Shown here: positions 7,184 to 10,055 of the stretch, piece after piece
How the letters are laid out: each line of letters begins with the position of its first letter
Position numbering within the stretch: position 1 is the first letter of the stretch
Assembly: GCA_018334595.1 (NCBI GenBank)
Contig: JAGXLQ010000033.1
Coordinates: 1 to 10,055 of the forward strand
Direction: 5' to 3'
DNA from: Candidatus Bipolaricaulota bacterium
GTDB lineage: Bacteria > Bipolaricaulota > Bipolaricaulia > M55B111
DNA: 10,055 nucleotides
Notes under the pieces: generated by a model
What the model saw: only the letters and a program-made list of their open reading frames with translations
Database searches by the model: none
What the model was told of the DNA's origin: nothing
Program-made: the position numbers and the translations under genes

Positions 7184-7738
7184 CTATTCTTCCAGAAGTT
7201 CCTCCAGTATTTTTACGTGCAGGTCGTAAGAGCCTCCGCCGTAGAGAACGAGGCGGACTAGCCCGGGCGTATCGTTTTCCCGGAGGAAGTCGATCATCGT
7301 CTCCAGCGCTATCCTCCCCGCAGGCTCCTCGGGATAGCCAAACGCTCCTGTGCTTAAGGCGGGAAACGAGATGCTCTTGATATCGTTGTCCCAGGCCAGT
7401 TCCAGGCTGTTTCTATAAGAAGACTCCAGCAACTTTGGGTCCTCAGGCGAGTTGCTGTAAACGGGTCCAACCGTGTGGATCACGTAATCCGCAGCCAGAT
7501 CATATCCACCGGTAATCTTTGCCTCTCCTGTACGGCAACCGTTTAGCTCTTTGCACTCCTCCCAGAGTTCCGGTCCCGCCGCACGGTGGATGGCGCCAGC
7601 GACCCCGCCACCGGGGGCGAGTCGCTTATTCGCAGCGTTGACGACGGCTTCCGTCTCCTGCGCCGTGATGTCTCCGCGGACTAACTCCAGCACGTTGCCG
7701 TTGATCTTCCGTGATGTAAACTCCTTCTTGCTTACCAT
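7184..7738 (-). CDS. macro-domain protein (ADP-ribose / O-acetyl-ADP-ribose hydrolase type)
   Basis: A 184-residue single macro domain of nearly the usual size for free-standing members. Such proteins bind ADP-ribose and hydrolyse O-acetyl-ADP-ribose (the sirtuin product) or ADP-ribose esters on proteins or nucleic acids. Visible marks: GDIT at 22-25, VNAAN at 33-37, GGGVAGAIHRAAG at 43-55, VIHTVGP at 86-92, and the phosphate loop SISFPALSTGAFGYP at 122-136. The Asp after GGGV that is catalytic in E. coli YmdB and human MacroD enzymes is Ala47 here; Af1521 of Archaeoglobus also has Ala there, as far as I recall. Substrate class is therefore open. The ATG at 7738 follows GGAGGTGGGAG. A 7-bp hairpin lies in its leader. 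smpB lies 146 bases upstream and pyrG 70 bases downstream. Confidence 0.96.
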   Translation of the reverse strand: MVSKKEFTSRKINGNVLELVRGDITAQETEAVVNAANKRLAPGGGVAGAIHRAAGPELWEECKELNGCRTGEAKITGGYDLAADYVIHTVGPVYSNSPEDPKLLESSYRNSLELAWDNDIKSISFPALSTGAFGYPEEPAGRIALETMIDFLRENDTPGLVRLVLYGGGSYDLHVKILEELLEE

Positions 7739-7772
7739 AACTCTCCCACCTCCGTTTCAAGGTTCGCAATTA

Positions 7773-7799
7773 CCCGGCTGAACTTCGACTTTAGCCGGG
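7773..7799 (-). terminator. perfect 7-bp inverted repeat between smpB and the macro-domain gene
   Basis: CCCGGCT and AGCCGGG flank a 13-base loop. On the minus strand TAATTG follows, not a T-run. Its place about 85 bases after the smpB stop and 35 before the macro gene start fits a weak terminator, a processing hairpin or a leader element. No other feature was seen in the 146-base gap. Confidence 0.35.
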
Positions 7800-7884
7800 A
7801 GTTAGGGTTTGCATTCCACTGCTCTTTGTTGGTAGATGTCCTCTCCCCCAGGGCTGATATGTAGATAAAGTGGTCTGCGGCCGC

Positions 7885-8343
7885 CTAAGCCCGGCGGTTG
7901 TATTCCTTCATCTGCTTCTCCATCCTCCGTCGCTGGTCCTTCTCCTTGATCTTCTGACGCTTGTCATAATCCTTCTTTCCCTTTCCCAGGCCCAGCTTGA
8001 CCTTGGCATAACCGTTTTTGAAGTAAACCTTCAGGGGAATTAAGGAGTAACCTTTTTGCTGAATCTTTCCGATTAACCGCTTTATCTCGGGCTTTCGCAG
8101 GAGGAGCTTCCGGGTCCTTCGTGGCCTGTGGTTTTCCCTGTTGCCCTGCTTGTACCGCGCTATATGAACGTTGTAGAGGAAGGCTTCTTCCTCCTTGATC
8201 GCGGCGTAACCGTCCTTAAGGCTACACCGTCCCTCGCGGAGGCTTTTTACTTCGGTCCCCCGAAGGACTATCCCGGCTTCGTAGAACTCCTCGAAGTCGT
8301 AATTTCTCCGTGCTCGTTTGTTCGTAGCTACGGTCCTTCCCAT
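7885..8343 (-). CDS. smpB: SsrA (tmRNA)-binding protein SmpB
   Basis: A 152-residue basic protein of normal length. It delivers tmRNA to ribosomes stalled on broken messages, so that the nascent chain is tagged for proteolysis and the ribosome is freed. Visible marks: the N-terminal NKRARRNYDFEE (8-19); GIVLRGTEVKSLREG (24-38); the central LKDGYAAIKEEEAFLYNVHI block; NRENHRPRRTRKLLL (68-82); YSLIPLKVYFKNGYAKVKLGLGKGK near 99-123; and a Lys/Arg-rich C-terminal tail (KGKKDYDKRQKIKEKD onward) of the kind that enters the empty mRNA channel. The ATG follows GGGAGG five bases upstream. No tmRNA gene is in this window. A hairpin (8346-8382) can pair part of its ribosome binding site. It follows rpmF by 209 bases with its own possible -10 box. 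Confidence 0.99.
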   Translation of the reverse strand: MGRTVATNKRARRNYDFEEFYEAGIVLRGTEVKSLREGRCSLKDGYAAIKEEEAFLYNVHIARYKQGNRENHRPRRTRKLLLRKPEIKRLIGKIQQKGYSLIPLKVYFKNGYAKVKLGLGKGKKDYDKRQKIKEKDQRRRMEKQMKEYNRRA

Positions 8344-8345
8344 AG

Positions 8346-8382
8346 CGTCCTCCCAGTAGTTATTAAGTTTGTCTACAGGACG
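8346..8382 (-). promoter_or_regulatory. hairpin that can mask the smpB ribosome binding site
   Basis: The minus strand reads CGTCCTGTAG, a 13-base A+T-rich loop, then CTAC, a GGGT bulge and AGGACG. This gives six plus four base pairs. The smpB Shine-Dalgarno GGGAGG (8355-8350) is half in the bulge and half in the stem, with the ATG only two bases further on. Such a fold would hinder translation initiation. Confidence 0.4.
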
Positions 8383-8387
8383 TATTA

Positions 8388-8393
8388 ATTATA
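8388..8393 (-). promoter_or_regulatory. possible -10 box of an smpB promoter
   Basis: A perfect TATAAT on the minus strand, 45 bases before the smpB ATG. No recognisable -35 lies at 16-19 bases upstream and there is no TGN extension, so support is thin. A start near 8381 would put the whole masking hairpin into the leader. Confidence 0.35.
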
Positions 8394-8434
8394 GTAAGGA
8401 GTGGGGATGAATTTTAGGGGGTTATCTACAGCCG

Positions 8435-8488
8435 GGGTCCAAGCTAAGGGGTAACAAGGAACAGCCCTCCCCCTTCTGCTATGGACCC
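8435..8488 (-). terminator. long interrupted hairpin between rpmF and smpB
   Basis: On the minus strand GGGTCC (8488-8483) pairs with GGACCC (8440-8435), AGC (8480-8478) with GCT (8444-8442), and AAGGGG (8475-8470) with CCCCTT (8451-8446), giving 15 pairs with small internal loops and an 18-base terminal loop. It begins about 65 bases after the rpmF stop. No T-run follows, so it may be a factor-dependent terminator, a 3' stabilising structure or part of a small RNA. Confidence 0.4.
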
Positions 8489-8552
8489 GAGGTTACGTTC
8501 AAGGGTACTGCTATCAGGTTGACGAAAGAATAGCCGAGCCTTCACCCGGAAG

Positions 8553-8746
8553 TTATTCCTCTTCCTCTACTTCCATTATCTGTTCACCGTTGTAGTACCC
8601 GCAATTCGGGCAGACGTGGTGGGGTAGTTTCAACTCGTGACAATGGGGACATTCCATCGTCGTGGTGTGGTATGTACGACGTGCTTGTTACCCGCGTGCC
8701 TTGATCTCTTCTTCGATTTTGACGTTCTAAATTTTGGCGCTGCCAT
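8553..8746 (-). pseudogene. rpmF: 50S ribosomal protein L32, apparent one-base frameshift
   Basis: Too short to stand out by length, but clear by sequence. AAGGAGG lies seven bases before the ATG at 8746, and the protein opens MAAPKFRTSKSKKRSRHAGN, a typical L32 start. In this frame it then ends at a TGA at 8632-8630 after 38 residues. In the -1 frame the rest of L32 follows: ARRTYH, then MECPHCHELKLPHHVCPNC with both zinc-type Cys-x2-Cys pairs, GYYNG and an acidic tail, ending at TAA 8555-8553. The -1 frame has a stop at 8690-8688, so the break must lie just after it, most simply one missing A in AACAAGC at 8689-8683. The rejoined protein would have 64 residues, slightly over the usual 56-60. 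This may be a sequence or assembly error, a real mutation (rpmF is dispensable in E. coli), or, least likely, recoding: no slippery heptamer is visible. Confidence 0.85.
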
Positions 8747-8783
8747 CGTCCTTCCTCCTTATATGGTGTCGAAATACTTGGGA

Positions 8784-8812
8784 ATTGTACTGAAGGGACG
8801 GGTTACTTTCAA
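8784..8812 (-). promoter_or_regulatory. strong sigma-70-like promoter of rpmF
   Basis: The minus strand reads TTGAAA (8812-8807), a 17-base spacer and TACAAT (8789-8784), five of six matches to each consensus hexamer at ideal spacing. A start near 8777 would give a leader of about 31 bases to the rpmF ATG, including its AAGGAGG site. This is the best promoter match in the window. Confidence 0.65.
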
Positions 8813-8814
8813 CT

Positions 8815-8850
8815 GGAGGGAGTCTGCAATCACGATTAAGTCAGCCCTCC
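8815..8850 (-). terminator. inverted repeat after dtd, possible terminator
   Basis: GGAGGG (8850-8845) plus CTG (8844-8842) pair with CAG (8826-8824) and CCCTCC (8820-8815), nine pairs with a three-base bulge. It lies between the dtd stop and the rpmF -35 box, where a boundary is expected. There is no T-run after it. Confidence 0.35.
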
Positions 8851-8872
8851 GCCCACCCCCAACACAACCATC

Positions 8873-9313
8873 TCAGGCCTCCAGCATAAACGTAACCGGC
8901 CCGTCGTTTGTCAGCTCCACGTCCATGTAGGCCCCAAACTCTCCGGTCTCCACCGTTAGGATCGTATTCTCGGCGAGATAATCCAAAAAGTACTCGTAGA
9001 GATCTTTAGCGTCGGCGTAAGCGGCGGCATGGGAGAAGCTTGGCCGTCTTCCCGAGCTGATCTTCCCGCAGAGAGTAAACTGGGAGATGACGAGGAGCTC
9101 ACCGTTTACGTCCTCGACCGACAGGTTCATCTTCCCCTGATCGTCCTGCATTATCCGCAATTGGACCAGCTTATCCGCCAGGTACTCCGCGGCCTCGCGG
9201 CCATCGCCGTCGCAAACTCCGAGAAAAACGGTCAGCCCCCGACCGATAGAGCCCAGCTCCTCGCCGTCGGCGGTAACCCTGGCCTCGTTTACTACCTGTA
9301 TAAGTGCCTTCAT
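8873..9313 (-). CDS. dtd: D-aminoacyl-tRNA deacylase
   Basis: A 146-residue cytoplasmic enzyme of normal length that hydrolyses D-amino acids (and glycine mischarged on tRNA-Ala) from tRNA, a chiral proofreading step. Visible marks: MKALIQVV at the N terminus, VTADGEELGSIGRGL (13-27), YLADKLVQLRI (44-54), GKMNLSVEDV (60-69), the substrate motif SQFTL (77-81) with GRRPSF (88-93), and NDGPVT (136-141), whose Gly138-Pro139 is the Gly-cisPro chiral filter. The first strand usually reads QRV but reads QVV here, so the conserved Arg7 is missing. The ATG at 9313 was chosen over an in-frame TTG 18 bases upstream because GAGGAG lies ten bases before the ATG and overlaps the TTG. It follows the DUF99 gene by 75 bases. 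Confidence 0.96.
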   Translation of the reverse strand: MKALIQVVNEARVTADGEELGSIGRGLTVFLGVCDGDGREAAEYLADKLVQLRIMQDDQGKMNLSVEDVNGELLVISQFTLCGKISSGRRPSFSHAAAYADAKDLYEYFLDYLAENTILTVETGEFGAYMDVELTNDGPVTFMLEA

Positions 9314-9388
9314 CGTATCAGTGCTCCTCAATTAGTCCGGTCAACGTCGCCCGACACGTCAATCACTCCCCCTCACCCAATACCCCCA

Positions 9389-9961
9389 TCAAGACTCTCC
9401 CCGGACGTAGGCGCGGGCGATCATGTGCGCCAGCCTCAGCGGTTCGGGGACGAGGGAGCTGGTGGAGGTTACCCCCAACACCCTCTCCGCCTCCTTCTCG
9501 GACAGAGATTTGGTCTGATAGTAGATCTTCCCACCCCTTATCTCCGCGGAGTTCAACCTCCCCGCCTTCCTTATCACACTCCAGCGCTCCTCCGAGCGGG
9601 GAAGGTTACCCAACGCCTCCCTGATCGAACCGTAATCCACCTTCTTTCTGGTAACCGAAAGTATAGGTAAGCCCGTCTTCTTCTCAAGTTCCTCGACGTC
9701 AACCACGTTAAACCCCCCAAATGTTATTCCGTCGGTTAGGACCAGCTGTAGCTCATCCCTGTGCCTGCTGGAGTTAACGGCCTCCACCATCTTGTCCGTT
9801 GCGTCCATCCCGTCGACCGTGAGTTCTGTCTTTACCACGCCGTCCACCTGCCCGCCGCCGCGGGTAACTACTCCCACCAGCGGAACGGGCTCCGCCTGAC
9901 CGGATGTAAAGGGGCCGTCGTCCCAGCCGATGACCTTGGCCTGTTCTTTTAAGGGGTTCAT
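9389..9961 (-). CDS. DUF99 / UPF0215 family protein (Endo_dU), archaeal-type
   Basis: A 190-residue protein matching the DUF99 pattern along its length: VIGWDDGPF (10-18) with Asp14-Asp15, a GVV...VDGV block (30-42), TVDGMDAT (48-55), a TDGITFGGFNVVDV block (76-89), GLPILSVTRK near 97-106, and a C-terminal PEPLRLAHMIARAYVRG. The family is mainly archaeal; the present Pfam name, as I recall, is endonuclease dU, implying cleavage of uracil-containing DNA with an RNase H-like fold. The acidic residues above would suit a metal site, but that is inference. The start is ATG at 9961 after GAGG at four bases; a GTG codon directly before it is the alternative, and an in-frame TGA at 9970-9968 excludes anything longer. 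It lies 75 bases before dtd. Confidence 0.9.
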   Translation of the reverse strand: MNPLKEQAKVIGWDDGPFTSGQAEPVPLVGVVTRGGGQVDGVVKTELTVDGMDATDKMVEAVNSSRHRDELQLVLTDGITFGGFNVVDVEELEKKTGLPILSVTRKKVDYGSIREALGNLPRSEERWSVIRKAGRLNSAEIRGGKIYYQTKSLSEKEAERVLGVTSTSSLVPEPLRLAHMIARAYVRGES

Positions 9962-10014
9962 CACACCTCAAGGTTAACCTCTTTGTACCTGGACACAAGG
10001 TTTTCGATAGGGGG

Positions 10015-10055
10015 TTAGTTCGTGACGTACTGTAGTCGATCTTTGGCGGTTGGAC
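10015..10055 (-). CDS. possible 3' end of an upstream gene
   Basis: One minus-strand frame enters from the window edge and gives PTAKDRLQYVTN before a TAA at 10017-10015. It lies on the same strand as everything else and 53 bases before the DUF99 start, a spacing usual in this window. Twelve residues are too few to recognise a family, and another frame is open to 9974, so this is only a possibility. Confidence 0.2.
   Translation of the reverse strand, partial: PTAKDRLQYVTN

Noticed and set aside
8344..8552. tmRNA or SRP RNA in the gap next to smpB
   Set aside because: No tRNA-like acceptor or T-loop, no tag reading frame and no SRP core motif could be found on either strand.
9029..9670. A 213-codon plus-strand open frame across dtd and DUF99
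   Set aside because: It runs antisense to two genes with clear family motifs, has a low-complexity Pro/Arg-rich composition and no start signals.

Overview
The window is a compact bacterial housekeeping segment. All nine recognisable genes lie on the minus strand, so the layout is read from right to left. The bacterial assignment rests on SmpB, ribosomal protein L32 (rpmF), prolipoprotein diacylglyceryl transferase (Lgt) and GGAGG-type ribosome binding sites before most genes. One gene, DUF99/UPF0215 (Endo_dU), belongs to a family best known from archaea. G+C looks close to half. I cannot name the phylum from the sequence.

Right part (about 7.2-10.05 kb), in transcription order: a possible 3' tail of an unknown gene at the window edge; the DUF99 protein; dtd (D-aminoacyl-tRNA deacylase); rpmF, which carries an apparent one-base frameshift; smpB (tmRNA-binding protein); and a macro-domain protein of the ADP-ribose/O-acetyl-ADP-ribose hydrolase type. 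Four of these five concern translation quality control, the ribosome or nucleotide-metabolite clean-up. Intergenic gaps of 57-210 bases hold a strong sigma-70-like promoter before rpmF, a -10 box before smpB and several perfect inverted repeats.

Middle part (about 3.0-7.1 kb): pyrG (CTP synthase), a long DUF445/YheB-like membrane-anchored protein, and lgt, which starts with TTG one base after the DUF445 stop and is probably translationally coupled to it.

Left part (1-3.0 kb): a 367-base non-coding stretch holds a candidate promoter and two hairpins. It leads into a large four-domain protein, an ADP-forming acyl-CoA synthetase (CoA-binding, ligase and ATP-grasp parts) fused to a C-terminal GNAT acetyltransferase. 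This protein runs off the left edge, probably lacking only its last few residues.

No CRISPR array, insertion sequence, phage gene, tRNA, rRNA or tmRNA was seen, and no clearly new multi-gene system. The points worth a second look are local: the frameshifted rpmF, a hairpin over the smpB ribosome binding site, substitutions at conserved positions in CTP synthase, Lgt, Dtd and the macro domain, the retained catalytic histidines in the acyl-CoA synthetase-GNAT fusion with its structured leader, and the archaeal-type DUF99 gene in a bacterial translation cluster.
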